DNA of 42,052 nt from an uncultured Legionellales bacterium (lineage in GTDB: Bacteria; Pseudomonadota; Gammaproteobacteria; Eutrophobiales; Eutrophobiaceae). The stretch lies in the NCBI GenBank assembly GCA_913046215.1, contig CAJWRJ010000012.1, forward strand, positions 1 through 42,052. The letters are read 5' to 3'. The notes below the pieces were generated by a model that was not told where the DNA came from, did no database searches, and saw only the letters and a list, made by a program, of their open reading frames with translations. The translations under genes and the position numbers were made by a program. Within the stretch, counting starts at the first letter, position 1. Each line of letters begins with the position of its first letter. Positions 9,249 through 18,909 of this stretch are shown piece by piece.

Positions 9249-9947
9249 CTAGTTTACTTCGAAGTGGGTTAATTCAACTGATAAAGTTCCTTTGTCTAAC
9301 GCCTCACTTTGTGTTTTTTCAAGCCTTTCCATCTTAACAAGGCCTACACCAGGAGCATACCAATTTGTTTGTTCTACGCTTACTAGTGTCAATCCTACAT
9401 AGTTTCCAGCATCCTTATAGGATGATCCAGTCATTACAACTTTCATGCATTTATCGAATTGTCCTGCTGGCACATTAACAATATCTTGAAATGATAGTAT
9501 TTCAACTTCCATTGGTACTTCAGCAATTATTTTAAACTCAGTTCTTTGAGGTGGGCCTGTTTTTTTCAATAATTTTGTATGAGTTACCTGTTGCCATTTC
9601 TTATTAAGAATTAATGGATATGGTATAACGAGAGATTGAAAAGAACTTAATTTTGGATCAACAAGTTCGTTAGCTACACTGCCTAAATAATATATGCCCT
9701 CATCTGTAATCTTATAAAATAAGTTTGTACCATCAAGAGATTCTCTTCTATAAACCAATTCTCCATCAATTTCCTTAGAGCCAGCATTAAGAAGAATATA
9801 TTTTTGATTTTCAAGTCCATCTCTTGTTGTAAGTGACACGCTATAGTGCCATTTCAAACCACTACTTAGCGGAAAATATGAATCATCATTCTTTGAACAA
9901 CTAATACATAAAAAGGAAACAATTATTACAAAAAAAATATTTTGCAT
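9249..9947 (-). CDS. Putative lipoprotein of unknown function
   Basis: A 232-residue protein with a hydrophobic N-terminus ending FLCISC; Cys17 would be the lipidated residue. The lipobox is not ideal because Cys rather than Leu is at -3. After SKNDDS comes YFPLSSGLKWHYSV, an opening seen in many uncharacterised bacterial lipoproteins, then a beta-rich domain with NVPAGQFDKCMKVVM and NWYAPGVGLVKMER. The latter pattern is shared with proteins predicted to resemble LolA/LolB or DUF3108 beta-barrels. It lies 42 bases upstream of pnp on the same strand but in reading order follows it. No function is assigned. Confidence 0.6.
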   Translation of the reverse strand: MQNIFFVIIVSFLCISCSKNDDSYFPLSSGLKWHYSVSLTTRDGLENQKYILLNAGSKEIDGELVYRRESLDGTNLFYKITDEGIYYLGSVANELVDPKLSSFQSLVIPYPLILNKKWQQVTHTKLLKKTGPPQRTEFKIIAEVPMEVEILSFQDIVNVPAGQFDKCMKVVMTGSSYKDAGNYVGLTLVSVEQTNWYAPGVGLVKMERLEKTQSEALDKGTLSVELTHFEVN

Positions 9948-9989
9948 AAAGTTATCTTGAATTTTTGCTCTTATTATTAATTTTTAAAT

Positions 9990-12074
9990 CTATTCGTTTA
10001 CAGCCTTCATGCTAAGTCTAACTCGACCCTGTTTATCAACCTCCAGAACCTTAACCTTAACAAGATCTCCCTCGCTAAGCTTATCACTAACATTCTCTAC
10101 TCTTTCCTCTGAGATTTGTGAGATATGAACTAATCCATCTTTTCCAGGGAGAATATTTACAAACGCACCAAAGTCCATAAGTTTAGCAACACGACCCTCA
10201 TAAATTTTACCTACTTCAATATCTGCTGTTATTTGTTCGACACGTTTCATTGCTTCATCCCCAGCAGCCTTATCGGTTGATGCGATATTAACTACACCAT
10301 CGTCGGTAATATCTATAACAGCACCAGTTTCCTCTGTTATAGCTCTGATTGTTGCGCCACCTTTACCTATAACATCTCTAATCTTATCGGGATGAATTTT
10401 AATAGTTGCAATACGTGGAGCATATTCGGACATTTCTGTTTTATGAGACGATAAGACTGCATTCATTTTTTCTAAAATATGTAATCTACCATCATTTGCC
10501 TGGTGTAATGCGGTTTCCATAATCTCTCTCGTTATACCATCTATTTTTATATCCATCTGTAATGCAGTTATGCCTTTTTCCGAGCCTGCAACTTTGAAAT
10601 CCATATCACCTAAATGATCTTCATCACCCATGATATCGGATAAGACAACAAATTTTTCTCCATCTTTTATAAGACCCATTGCTATACCTGCAACAGGTGC
10701 CTCTAACTCAACTCCCGCATCCATTAGTGCAAGACTGCTACCACATACTGAAGCCATTGAGCTTGAGCCATTTGACTCAGTAATCTCAGAAACAACTCTT
10801 ATGGAATATGGAAAATCCTCCATGTTTGGCATTACACCCAAAATTCCTCTTTTAGCTAATCGTCCGTGACCAATTTCACGTCGTTTAGGTGTGCCTACCC
10901 TGCCTGTTTCATTTACACAGAATGGAGGGAAATTATAATGGAATATAAAAGGTTCTTTTCTCTCTCCTTCAATAGCATCTATAATTTGCGCATCACGTTG
11001 CGTACCTAAAGTTGTAACGACTAAAGCCTGTGTTTCACCGCGTGTAAATAAAGCAGAGCCATGGGTTCGTGGCAAAACCCCAGTTTCGATAGTTATAGGA
11101 CGAACTGTTTTTGCATCACGACCATCTATACGATTTTCACCGGAAAGAACACTATTTCTAACTATATGACTTTCTAGCTTTTCAATTTCTTCTACAACCT
11201 CAGCAGGTGACCAAGTCAAATCTTCGTCGCTTTGAATTGTTTCAACTACCTCATCTTTAATTTCTTTAATTCTTTCTTTTCGCTCAAGTTTATTATTTAT
11301 TGTGTAGGCCTCTCGCAGCAAATCAAATGATTGTTTCTGTATTTCTTTTTCTAGAGAACTATCTTTTTCTGGTGCTGACCAATTCCATGATTTTACATTT
11401 GCATCTTTAACAAAGCTCTCAATACTATCTATTACTACTTGTAATTCTTGGTGCCCATACATAACAGCACCTAGCATAGTATCCTCAGATAACTGTTTTG
11501 CTTCAGATTCAACCATCAAAACAGATGATTTAGTGCCTGCAACAACTAAATCTAAATCAGATTCTTCCAAATCTTGAAAAGATGGATTCAATATATACTC
11601 TCCATTTTTATACCCAACTCTAGCAGCTCCTATTGGCCCATTAAAAGGTGCACCGGTTAAAGATAATGATGCTGATGCCCCAATTATCGCAGCTATGTCA
11701 GGATCTACAGCAGGATCAAGCGACATTACTGAAGCTATAATTTGAACTTCATTCTTAAATTCTTTTGGAAAAAGTGGACGTATAGGTCTGTCAATTAGCC
11801 GCGAAGTTAAGGTTTCTTTTTCTGATGGTCTCCCTTCACGCTTAAAAAAACCTCCTGGTATTTTACCAGCAGAATACGTTTTTTCTTGATAATCAACTGT
11901 TAAAGGAAAAAAATTCTGATCCTCTCTAGCTTCTTTTTTTGCAACACAACTAACTAAAACAACAGTGTCTCCCATGTAGACCATTACTGCTCCATCTGCT
12001 TGTCTTGCAATTCTACCTGTCTCAAGGGTGACTTTTTGATTGCCAAATTGAAATTCTTTTTTTACTACACTCAT
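9990..12074 (-). CDS. pnp: Polyribonucleotide nucleotidyltransferase (PNPase)
   Basis: Phosphorolytic 3'-5' exoribonuclease, a trimeric core of the RNA degradosome. The 694 residues contain two RNase PH domains (about 1-230 and 310-545), the linking alpha domain, a KH domain (about 552-612, with [15 protein letters not shown]) and an S1 domain (about 620-690, with [18 protein letters not shown]). The second RNase PH domain carries [23 protein letters not shown] and the active-site [18 protein letters not shown]. The ATG has AGGA about 7 bases upstream. It lies downstream of rpsO across a terminator hairpin, as in E. coli, where this spacer is an autoregulated RNase III site. Confidence 0.97.
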   Translation of the reverse strand: MSVVKKEFQFGNQKVTLETGRIARQADGAVMVYMGDTVVLVSCVAKKEAREDQNFFPLTVDYQEKTYSAGKIPGGFFKREGRPSEKETLTSRLIDRPIRPLFPKEFKNEVQIIASVMSLDPAVDPDIAAIIGASASLSLTGAPFNGPIGAARVGYKNGEYILNPSFQDLEESDLDLVVAGTKSSVLMVESEAKQLSEDTMLGAVMYGHQELQVVIDSIESFVKDANVKSWNWSAPEKDSSLEKEIQKQSFDLLREAYTINNKLERKERIKEIKDEVVETIQSDEDLTWSPAEVVEEIEKLESHIVRNSVLSGENRIDGRDAKTVRPITIETGVLPRTHGSALFTRGETQALVVTTLGTQRDAQIIDAIEGERKEPFIFHYNFPPFCVNETGRVGTPKRREIGHGRLAKRGILGVMPNMEDFPYSIRVVSEITESNGSSSMASVCGSSLALMDAGVELEAPVAGIAMGLIKDGEKFVVLSDIMGDEDHLGDMDFKVAGSEKGITALQMDIKIDGITREIMETALHQANDGRLHILEKMNAVLSSHKTEMSEYAPRIATIKIHPDKIRDVIGKGGATIRAITEETGAVIDITDDGVVNIASTDKAAGDEAMKRVEQITADIEVGKIYEGRVAKLMDFGAFVNILPGKDGLVHISQISEERVENVSDKLSEGDLVKVKVLEVDKQGRVRLSMKAVNE

Positions 12075-12130
12075 GAAATTTTCCTAGTTAATATTTATAA
12101 AAATGAATTTTAAATGCTAAATATTTTATA

Positions 12131-12157
12131 AAAACCAAAACCCGCTGTTGCGGGTTT
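12131..12157 (-). terminator. Rho-independent terminator between rpsO and pnp
   Basis: An 8-bp perfect stem AAACCCGC/GCGGGTTT with a 4-base loop (12138-12157) is followed on the minus strand by TTTTGGTTTTT. It sits 42 bases past the rpsO stop and 64 bases before pnp. It probably ends most rpsO transcripts and sets rpsO-to-pnp read-through. Confidence 0.85.
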
Positions 12158-12199
12158 ATTTATTATTATATTCTCGTCGATAAAATATTCAGAAGAGTT

Positions 12200-12469
12200 T
12201 TATTTTCGTAGACCGAGTTTATCAATTAACTCGCGATAACGTGCTATATCTTTATTTTTTAAATAATCGAGTAATTTGCGTCTTTGATTCACCATGCGCA
12301 ATAAACCCTGTCTAGAATGATGATCTTTTGTATGCTCTTTAAAATGATCTGATAGGTCTGTTATTCGTGAGGTTAGCAACGCAACCTGAACCTCTGGGGA
12401 TCCAGTATCATCATTAGATAGCTGATAGTCTTTAACAATACTTAATTTTTGTTCATGACTTAGCGACAT
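12200..12469 (-). CDS. rpsO: 30S ribosomal protein S15
   Basis: Primary 16S rRNA binding protein that organises the central domain and contacts the 50S subunit. The 89 residues match over full length: [23 protein letters not shown]-like [19 protein letters not shown], and [10 protein letters not shown]. The ATG follows AGGAGAAG at about 7 bases, a strong ribosome binding site. It has its own promoter just upstream and a terminator downstream. Confidence 0.97.
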   Translation of the reverse strand: MSLSHEQKLSIVKDYQLSNDDTGSPEVQVALLTSRITDLSDHFKEHTKDHHSRQGLLRMVNQRRKLLDYLKNKDIARYRELIDKLGLRK

Positions 12470-12517
12470 ATAATTACTTCTCCTACTACTCTTTTCTTCT
12501 TGCTTAATTTGGCGCGT

Positions 12518-12546
12518 ATTTTACCCGCGCATATTCCGCGGAACAA
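12518..12546 (-). promoter_or_regulatory. Predicted sigma-70 promoter for rpsO
   Basis: On the minus strand TTGTTC (12546-12541), a 17-base spacer and TAAAAT (12523-12518) are followed by a GC-rich discriminator (ACGCGCC). Transcription would start near 12511, leaving about a 40-base leader to rpsO. The spacer holds GC-rich inverted elements (CCGCGG, GCGCG). Confidence 0.65.
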
Positions 12547-12587
12547 GTGAAAGATTTTTTCTATATAATAAATTTTTTATATTCTAA

Positions 12588-13514
12588 TTAAGTTATATTA
12601 ATCAATCGCTTAGGTGAAACTCGCCCATCTTTTGTAATTTCTCCTAAACCTATAAATTGGCGCGAACTATCATACATTCTCAATTTTCCACATTTATGTG
12701 ATCCATTAGTATTTATAGATTGCCCCCTTGTTATTGAAAATACCTCTTCATTTTTCAATTGTATTTGAGGAATGTCTTTTAAAGCTGTATCCATTGGTAA
12801 TAGTAAATCAGAGAGCGCGACTGGATTATTTCTAGCAATATTTTCAATCTCTTCTAATTTTATTGAATCTGATTCATGAAATGGTCCTGATATTTTTCTA
12901 TTAAGAGTCAAGACATGTGCTCCACACCCTATCTTCTTACCAATATCTTCAACAAGTGTTCTAATGTAAGTGCCTTTAGAGCATGTAACTTCAATATCAA
13001 AAAAATCACTGCCTCTATTTAATAAATTGATTTTATAAATTTTGATGCACCTAGACTTTCGTTCAACTGAAATACCTTTATATGCAAGCTTATATAATCT
13101 TACGCCTTGGTGCTTCAATGCAGAGAACATAGGTGGAGTTTGTTTAATTTCACCAATAAAATTTTCCAATACTTCTTCTAGCTTTAATTTATTACTTGGA
13201 GGAATTTGTTTTCTTTCTAACAGATCTCCTTCAGCATCGCCTGTAGTTGTAGTTTCACCTAATCTACATCTAACAAAATATTTTTTGTCTGACCTCAATA
13301 AATACTCAGACACTTTGGTAGCCTCACCAAAACAAATCGGCAGCAATCCTGTTGCAGGAACATCTAAACTTCCTGTATGTCCTGCCTTTTTTGCATTATA
13401 TATTCGCTTAACTTTTTGTAATGATTGATTCGAACTAACACCCGCTGACTTATTAAGAAGGAGAATGCCATTCACATCGTTATATTGCTTTTTTTGTGAT
13501 TTTTCTTTATTCAT
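12588..13514 (-). CDS. truB: tRNA pseudouridine55 synthase
   Basis: Converts U55 in the T-loop of nearly all elongator tRNAs to pseudouridine. The 308-residue protein has the catalytic motif AGHTGSLDVPATGLLP with Asp51, then KYFVRCRLGETTTTGDAEG and KGTYIRTLVEDIG. Typical TruB proteins carry Asp-Pro after GSL; here it is Asp-Val, a mild change beside the catalytic Asp. The C-terminal PUA-like region (about 250-308) is present. It follows rbfA by 18 bases in the rimP-pnp operon. Confidence 0.95.
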   Translation of the reverse strand: MNKEKSQKKQYNDVNGILLLNKSAGVSSNQSLQKVKRIYNAKKAGHTGSLDVPATGLLPICFGEATKVSEYLLRSDKKYFVRCRLGETTTTGDAEGDLLERKQIPPSNKLKLEEVLENFIGEIKQTPPMFSALKHQGVRLYKLAYKGISVERKSRCIKIYKINLLNRGSDFFDIEVTCSKGTYIRTLVEDIGKKIGCGAHVLTLNRKISGPFHESDSIKLEEIENIARNNPVALSDLLLPMDTALKDIPQIQLKNEEVFSITRGQSINTNGSHKCGKLRMYDSSRQFIGLGEITKDGRVSPKRLINIT

Positions 13515-13532
13515 ATAAATATAATTATTTTT

Positions 13533-13883
13533 TTATTTATCATTTACAGAATCAATTATTTCACTCAGTCGCTGAGCACGCTCAATGGATACATCGTAAT
13601 TAAAAGATATAGATGGGACAGTTTTTGATGTTAATAAACGAGAAATCTCGTGGCGAAATCTACCAGCTTCTAAATTAAGCTCATTAATTAGATCATCACG
13701 AGACTTTTTCAAGTTCAAACTAGTTACGTATATAATAGATTTTTTTAAATCAGGAGACACATCAACATTAGTTAGAGTCACTAAACCATATTGACTTATT
13801 GGAAATTTTTTTTGTATCAAAACTGCCAGCTCTTCTTTTATAACTTGAGCTACGCGACGATTACGGCCAAATTCTTTTGGCAT
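13533..13883 (-). CDS. rbfA: 30S ribosome-binding factor RbfA
   Basis: Binds free 30S subunits and assists late 16S rRNA processing and cold adaptation. The 116 residues have the KH-like fold signature: RVAQVIKEELAVLIQ at the N-terminus, VTLTNVDVSPDLKKSIIYVT in the middle, and FRHEISRLLTSKTVPSISFNYD near the end. It lies 10 bases after infB and 18 before truB. Confidence 0.95.
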   Translation of the reverse strand: MPKEFGRNRRVAQVIKEELAVLIQKKFPISQYGLVTLTNVDVSPDLKKSIIYVTSLNLKKSRDDLINELNLEAGRFRHEISRLLTSKTVPSISFNYDVSIERAQRLSEIIDSVNDK

Positions 13884-13893
13884 ATGCTAATAA

Positions 13894-16371
13894 TCAAATT
13901 TTTCGTGCGACACTAATTCTTTCAAACACTTCAATCTGATCACCCTCTTTCACATCATTATAATTCTTCACGCCAATACCACAGTCCATCCCAGATTTTA
14001 CCTCACCAACATCATCCTTAAAGCGACGTAATGACTCAAGCTCTCCTTCGTACACCACTACGTTGTCTCTCAGGACTCTTATTGGATTATTCCTTTTAAT
14101 GAATCCTGTTGTAACCATGCAACCAGCAATATCGCCAAATTTTGGAGATCTAAATATTTCTCTAACTTCTGCTACACCAATAATTTGTTCTCTAACATCC
14201 GGTGATAATAATCCGCTAAGTGCTGCTTTTACATCATCAATTACATCATAAATTATGCTGTAATATCTAATATCTATACCCTCTGTATCTGCAAGTTTTC
14301 TGGCGCCTGCATCTGCTCTAACATTAAAACCAATAACGATACCTGATGATGCCATAGCAAGATTAATATCAGACTCCGTTATCCCGCCAACACCGCTGTT
14401 AATAACACTTACCTTAACTTCTTCATTACTCAATCTTAATACAGCATCAACTAATGCCTCTGCTGAACCTTGTACATCTGCCTTAATAAGAATATTTAAC
14501 GAGATTATCTGTCCATCCTCCATCTGCGTCATAATATTCTCAAGCTTCATTGCCTGTTGTTCTGCAATTTTAGATTCTCTATATTTACCCTGCCTGAGCA
14601 TAGTAATTTCTCGAGCTTTTTTCTCATCTGGCACAACAATCATTTCGTCACCTGCATTTGGCGTTCCCGAGAGTCCAAGAACTTCAAGAGGTGTTGATGG
14701 GCCTGCTGAATTAATATTTTTTCCGCTATCGTTAATCAATGCTCGAATACGTCCAAATTCATGTCCGCTTATAATTATATCTCCTTTTTCAAGCTGTCCG
14801 TTCTGAACTAAAATAGTCGCAATTGGTCCTCGACCTTTATCAAGACGAGATTCAATAACAACGCCAGATGCAGGTCCTGTTGCTACCGCCTTTAATTCTA
14901 AGATTTCAGCCTGCAAAAGAATATTCTCTAATAAAGACTCTATACCCTCGCCCGTCAAGGCAGAAACAGGTACAAAAATTGTATCTCCTCCCCAATCTTC
15001 CGGTATGACCTCATGTTTTGCTAAGTCTTGTTTCACTCTTTCAGGGTCAGCATTTTCTTTATCAATTTTATTTATTGCAATAATTATAGGAACATTGGCC
15101 GCTTTAGCATGTGTTATTGCTTCTTCTGTCTGCGGCATAACTCCATCTTCAGCAGCAACCACAATAACCACGATATCTGTTGATTTTGTTCCTCGTGCTC
15201 TCATTGCAGTAAATGCTTCGTGTCCAGGTGTATCTAAAAATGTTACATCCCCGTTATCTGTTTTAACACGATACGCTCCAATATGTTGTGTTATACCACC
15301 AGCTTCACCTGCAGCAACTTTTGTTCGACGAATATAGTCAAGCAACGATGTTTTGCCGTGATCAACATGTCCCATAATAGTTACAACAGGTGCGCGAAGA
15401 ATTTTTTCACCCTCTTCTTGATTTGCTAATATAATTTTTTCTTCAAGTGCGTTTTCATTTTGAATTTTTACTATATGCCCCATCTCTTCAACTACTATTG
15501 CAGCAGTTTCTTGGTCAATGATTTGATTTATAGTTGTCATAGTCCCAAGACCCATTAAAATTTTCACAACTTCTGAGCCTTTAACCGACATTCGTTGGCC
15601 AAGTTCTGAAACTGAAATATTCTCTGGAATTTCTACCTCTCTTACGATTGGCGCGGTCGGTTTTTCAAACCCATGCTGCTTAGCAGTTTGTTGTGGTATA
15701 ACTGGAGTTGGACGAGACTTTTTCCTTCTTCTTCCAGTAGTTTTAGTAGTAACATGAAGCTCTTCACGTTTGTGCTGAACTTTTTCTTTTTTATTCTTTT
15801 TTTCTTTTGTCGTTGATTTTTTTTCTAGAATATCAGGTATTTTCTCAACTACTTCATTATTAATTACTTTTTCCGATTCTATTGGAATGTTTGCCTCTTT
15901 TAGATCATCTGTATTTTGCAGTAATTCTTTACTATCTTCGGCAGTATTTTGAATGTTATCTTTTTCTATATCCTTATCTGACTTTACTTCTTCTTTTTTT
16001 TGTACCTTTTCTTCCTTAGATTCATTTTCATTTTTTAAATTATCAACTAACTCGCTTCTCTTTGCATAAGTACGACGTTTACGAAATTCAATACTAACGG
16101 TTTTAGATCTAGGTTTTAATCTCCCTTGACTCGCTACAGGAACTTTTAGTTCACTAGTAGTTTTACGGCGTAGTGTGATTTTACTGAGGCCTTCTCCGCC
16201 ATCTTTTCCATGTTTTTGTCTTAAAAAGGATAATAGTTTCTTTTTTTCTTTATCCGTAATGACATCATCAGCATTTTTATTTGATAGCCCTGCTTCAACC
16301 AGTTGTTCTTGTATTCTTTTAACTGATACACCTACGTCTTTTGCAAATTCATCGACTGTAATATCGGGCAT
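13894..16371 (-). CDS. infB: Translation initiation factor IF-2
   Basis: GTPase that brings formyl-Met-tRNA to the 30S P site and promotes subunit joining. The 825 residues comprise an N-terminal IF2_N domain (1-50), a long charged Lys/Glu linker (about 60-230), a second IF2_N (about 247-300), the G domain with GHVDHGKT (334-341), DTPGH (380-384) and NKID (434-437), then domains II, III and the C-terminal tRNA-binding C2 ([19 protein letters not shown]). The ATG shares one base with the nusA stop (TAATG), so translation is probably coupled. The initiator tRNA it carries is encoded at the head of the same cluster. Confidence 0.97.
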   Translation of the reverse strand: MPDITVDEFAKDVGVSVKRIQEQLVEAGLSNKNADDVITDKEKKKLLSFLRQKHGKDGGEGLSKITLRRKTTSELKVPVASQGRLKPRSKTVSIEFRKRRTYAKRSELVDNLKNENESKEEKVQKKEEVKSDKDIEKDNIQNTAEDSKELLQNTDDLKEANIPIESEKVINNEVVEKIPDILEKKSTTKEKKNKKEKVQHKREELHVTTKTTGRRRKKSRPTPVIPQQTAKQHGFEKPTAPIVREVEIPENISVSELGQRMSVKGSEVVKILMGLGTMTTINQIIDQETAAIVVEEMGHIVKIQNENALEEKIILANQEEGEKILRAPVVTIMGHVDHGKTSLLDYIRRTKVAAGEAGGITQHIGAYRVKTDNGDVTFLDTPGHEAFTAMRARGTKSTDIVVIVVAAEDGVMPQTEEAITHAKAANVPIIIAINKIDKENADPERVKQDLAKHEVIPEDWGGDTIFVPVSALTGEGIESLLENILLQAEILELKAVATGPASGVVIESRLDKGRGPIATILVQNGQLEKGDIIISGHEFGRIRALINDSGKNINSAGPSTPLEVLGLSGTPNAGDEMIVVPDEKKAREITMLRQGKYRESKIAEQQAMKLENIMTQMEDGQIISLNILIKADVQGSAEALVDAVLRLSNEEVKVSVINSGVGGITESDINLAMASSGIVIGFNVRADAGARKLADTEGIDIRYYSIIYDVIDDVKAALSGLLSPDVREQIIGVAEVREIFRSPKFGDIAGCMVTTGFIKRNNPIRVLRDNVVVYEGELESLRRFKDDVGEVKSGMDCGIGVKNYNDVKEGDQIEVFERISVARKI

Positions 16372-17909
16372 TAATCTATACTCTCGTCAGTTGACTCAGC
16401 GTTTTCAAACCACGGTATTCTAGCCGTCATTATTAATTCCCCAGCCTTTTCTTTTTCCAAACCCGATATCACTAATAGCTCATCAACAGACTGCTCAGCT
16501 AGGTCCTCCATTGTAATAACACCGATACTAGCTAATTCATATGCCAATGATCTTTCCATACCCTTCATATTCAAAAGATCCTCAGCAGGAACTGCATCTC
16601 CAATTTGCTCTTCTTTAGCAATAGCGCTTGTTAATATTATATCTTTAGCCCGATCTCTTAATGCAGTTACAAGATCGTTATCAAATTCCTCAATTCTCAG
16701 CATTTCATTTTCTGGTACATAAGCTATTTCCTCTAAGCTTGAAAAACCCTCTTGTGCTAAAATAATTGCAACCTCCTCATCTACATCCAGTTTCTCCATA
16801 AACATAGCCTGTAATACCTCAGATTCTTTTTCACTCTTTTCGTTAGCCTGTTCAACTGACATAACATTTAGTTCCCATTCTGTTAATTCTGAAGCAAGCT
16901 TAACATTTTGCCCGCCTCGTCCTATTGCTTGGGAAAGATTTTCGTCTGTAACAGCGATATCAATAACATGCTCGTCTTCATCAACCATGATTGATGAAAC
17001 CTCAGCTGGAGCCATTGCGTTTATAACATATTGAGCTGGGTTATCATCCCAAAGAATAATATCTACACGTTCACCACTTAATTCATTTGAAACTGCTTGA
17101 ACTCTTGATCCGCGCATTCCAACACATGCGCCAATAGGATCGATCCTTGGGTCATTTGCTTTGACAGAAATTTTAGCTCTGGCGCCGGGATCTCTTGCAC
17201 CACTGATAATTTCAATCATTCCTTCATTAATTTCCGGTACCTCAATTTTAAAAAGCTCAATTAATAATTCAGGAGCAGTTCTACTAAGAAACAATTGTGG
17301 TCCGCGTGTAACTTCTAACTTAATCTCCCTAAGATATGCACGAATACGATCACCAGAACGAATAGCTTCACGTGGGATAATTTCATCTCTTGGAATAAAT
17401 GCTTCAGCATTTTTCCCAAGATCGACTATGATACCGTTCCGCTCTGTTCGCTTAACTATTCCACTAACCATTTCGCCAACTCGATCACCATATGTATCTA
17501 CAGCCCTAGCTCTCTCAGCTTCACGAACTTTTTGAACAATAACTTGCTTAGCTGCTTGTGCCGCAATTCTGCCAAATTCAACTGACTCCATAGGTTCTTC
17601 CAAAAATTCGCCTACTTCTATATCAGCAGACATTTCACTTTGTTTGAGCTTCTCATGTGCATCATTGAGAAATATCTGTCTAGTTGGCGCCTCAAGGATT
17701 TCATCTCCATCAGGCATAATTTCCCAACAACGATATGTTTCATAATCTCCAGTTTCACGATCTATAGAGACTCTAACTTCAATATCCTCGCGATTACGCT
17801 TCTTTGTTGCACTCGCAAGAGCCGCCTCAATTGCCTCGAATATAACGCTTTTCGCAACATCTTTTTCAGTGCTGACTGCATCAACAACCATTAATATTTC
17901 TTTATTCAT
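16371..17909 (-). CDS. nusA: Transcription termination/antitermination factor NusA
   Basis: Binds RNA polymerase and nascent RNA and modulates pausing, intrinsic termination and antitermination. The 512-residue protein has the N-terminal polymerase-binding domain (about 1-125), S1 (about 135-200), KH1-KH2 (about 230-350, with [18 protein letters not shown] and [15 protein letters not shown]), and two acidic helix-hairpin-helix repeats (about 365-500). The repeats are typical of gammaproteobacterial NusA that contacts the alpha-subunit C-terminus. It follows rimP by 26 bases and overlaps infB by one. A terminator-like hairpin lies in the leader upstream of rimP. Confidence 0.97.
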   Translation of the reverse strand: MNKEILMVVDAVSTEKDVAKSVIFEAIEAALASATKKRNREDIEVRVSIDRETGDYETYRCWEIMPDGDEILEAPTRQIFLNDAHEKLKQSEMSADIEVGEFLEEPMESVEFGRIAAQAAKQVIVQKVREAERARAVDTYGDRVGEMVSGIVKRTERNGIIVDLGKNAEAFIPRDEIIPREAIRSGDRIRAYLREIKLEVTRGPQLFLSRTAPELLIELFKIEVPEINEGMIEIISGARDPGARAKISVKANDPRIDPIGACVGMRGSRVQAVSNELSGERVDIILWDDNPAQYVINAMAPAEVSSIMVDEDEHVIDIAVTDENLSQAIGRGGQNVKLASELTEWELNVMSVEQANEKSEKESEVLQAMFMEKLDVDEEVAIILAQEGFSSLEEIAYVPENEMLRIEEFDNDLVTALRDRAKDIILTSAIAKEEQIGDAVPAEDLLNMKGMERSLAYELASIGVITMEDLAEQSVDELLVISGLEKEKAGELIMTARIPWFENAESTDESID

Positions 17910-17935
17910 AAATCTATTAATTACCCCAAATAAAA

Positions 17936-18391
17936 CTAAAATTTTGCGACTATTTTTGCTTTTTCAATTAATTTAAACGGTATCTTTTCAATATTTCCAT
18001 CAACCTTTATTGTTACGTCTGTATTATCAGTAGCCTCTAAAATCCCAACGAATTTCTTTCTTCCTTTTTGTTTTTCAAATAATTTCAATCTCACAGTTTT
18101 ACCAATATTTTCTTTTATCTGCTCTTCGGTAAATAATGGCCTATCAAGGCCTGGTGAAGAGACTTCTAAATTATATTCACCCTTAATTGGGTCTTTTACG
18201 TCTAATATGCCAGTTAATTGCTGACTAACTAAAACACAATCGTCAATATTGATCCCACTTGATTTATCAATGTAAATTCGCAAGAGAGAATAATTGCCGC
18301 CTCTAGCTAGCTCAATACCCAATAACTCGTAACCCATTGCAATTACTTCGGGTTCAAATAAATCAAATAAATTCTGATTTTGTCTACGCAT
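17936..18391 (-). CDS. rimP: Ribosome maturation factor RimP
   Basis: Needed for early 30S assembly. The 151 residues carry the family motifs GYELLGIELARGG, LRIYIDKSSGINIDDC, LDVKDPIKGEYNLEVSSPGLDRPLF and a C-terminal SH3-like domain. The predicted ATG (18391) has no usable ribosome binding site, because a hairpin and its T-rich tail occupy 18424-18397 directly upstream. Initiation may therefore be weak or depend on RNA folding. The next in-frame ATG is codon 19 and would delete conserved sequence, so the first ATG is preferred. Confidence 0.93.
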   Translation of the reverse strand: MRRQNQNLFDLFEPEVIAMGYELLGIELARGGNYSLLRIYIDKSSGINIDDCVLVSQQLTGILDVKDPIKGEYNLEVSSPGLDRPLFTEEQIKENIGKTVRLKLFEKQKGRKKFVGILEATDNTDVTIKVDGNIEKIPFKLIEKAKIVAKF

Positions 18392-18396
18392 AGTTC

Positions 18397-18424
18397 AAAA
18401 AGCAAAAATGGGCCCAAGGCCCAC
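18397..18424 (-). terminator. Terminator-like hairpin abutting the rimP start (possible attenuator)
   Basis: On the minus strand TGGGCC-ttg-GGCCCA (18423-18409), followed by TTTTTGCTTTTT (18408-18397), ends five bases before the rimP ATG. It could end tRNA read-through. It could also act as an attenuator for transcripts starting at the promoter 18484-18455, only about 25 bases upstream. Confidence 0.75.
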
Positions 18425-18454
18425 TTCAAAAACTACATTTATAAATCAAGCGCA

Positions 18455-18484
18455 AGTATAACTAGTTAGTATTAGCTATGCCAA
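18455..18484 (-). promoter_or_regulatory. Predicted sigma-70 promoter for rimP-nusA-infB
   Basis: On the minus strand TTGGCA (18484-18479), an 18-base spacer and TATACT (18460-18455) make a near-consensus promoter, followed by TGCGCTTG. A start near 18448 gives a leader that runs almost at once into the hairpin before rimP. Confidence 0.65.
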
Positions 18485-18576
18485 TTTTTAAAAAATATTT
18501 TTAAGAGAAAGATTCGGTCTTTTCTCATATAAATAAGAAATTGGATTTTTATGAGAATTGAAAGTCTTAAGATAGT

Positions 18577-18653
18577 TGGTAGCGGGGGCAGGATTTGAAC
18601 CTGCGACCTTCGGGTTATGAGCCCGACGAGCTGCCAGACTGCTCCACCCCGCA
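18577..18653 (-). tRNA. metY: Initiator tRNA-fMet (anticodon CAT)
   Basis: A 77-base cloverleaf with encoded CCA. The D-arm starts GAGCAG, the anticodon loop is CTCATAA, and the T-arm is GCAGG-TTCAAAT-CCTGC. The three G:C pairs GGG/CCC in the anticodon stem mark it as initiator rather than elongator. The acceptor stem pairs GCGGGG with CCCCGC at positions 2-7/66-71, while position 1 is T and position 72 is T. The missing Watson-Crick pair at 1:72 is the initiator hallmark, but E. coli has C-A there rather than U-U. Its place at the head of rimP-nusA-infB equals metY in E. coli. Confidence 0.96.
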
Positions 18654-18666
18654 TCAGAGCCCGCGA

Positions 18667-18695
18667 ATACTACAGTGGCGTATAATGATTTTCAA
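18667..18695 (-). promoter_or_regulatory. Predicted promoter of the initiator tRNA
   Basis: Minus-strand TTGAAA (18695-18690), a 17-base spacer and TAGTAT (18672-18667) are followed by a G/C-rich discriminator (TCGCGGGC), as expected for a stringently controlled stable-RNA promoter. The spacing to the tRNA 5' end is 13 bases. Confidence 0.7.
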
Positions 18696-18712
18696 GATAC
18701 TTAGTGTGCACA

Positions 18713-18740
18713 TAATAAAAAAGGCCCCTTAACGGGGCCT
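18713..18740 (-). terminator. Rho-independent terminator after the H1-like gene
   Basis: Perfect 7-bp stem AGGCCCC/GGGGCCT (18722-18740) with a 5-base loop, followed on the minus strand by TTTTTT and ATT. It ends transcription of the lysine-rich gene. It lies 24 bases past the stop codon of the extended reading frame (18765) but 139 bases past the stop of the in-frame version. Confidence 0.85.
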
Positions 18741-18764
18741 AATTCAATCAAGGTGCACTTAAAA

Positions 18765-18909
18765 TTACTTCTTTATTAAGTGCTGAACCAGGGCTTTTCG
18801 CCTTTTCTTTCTTGCTTCAATAATTCTTCTGGCTTTCTTTCTGAGAAGTTCATCTCTTTTACCAAAAGATATTGTAGCTCTATCTCCTTCTCCTGGTTCT
18901 CCTTTTAGC
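18765..18909 (-). pseudogene. Out-of-frame C-terminal extension of the H1-like gene (47 codons)
   Basis: Past the A9 run (18910-18918) the reading frame reached by skipping one A stays open for 47 codons to TAA at 18765. It encodes LKGEPGEGDRATISFGKRDE and then a basic amphipathic stretch ending VQHLIKK. The composition looks like real protein, with charged helix, no low-complexity nonsense and a stop just ahead of the terminator. No start codon of its own is visible, and the same frame is closed by TAG within the repeats upstream. It is best read as the true C-terminus of the H1-like protein, reached by slippage on the A-run or hidden by a one-base sequence error. Confidence 0.6.

Noticed and set aside
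18681-18686. TATAAT on the plus strand near the tRNA promoter
   Set aside because: No -35 at the right distance and no rightward gene; the leftward TTGAAA-17-TAGTAT fits the tRNA.
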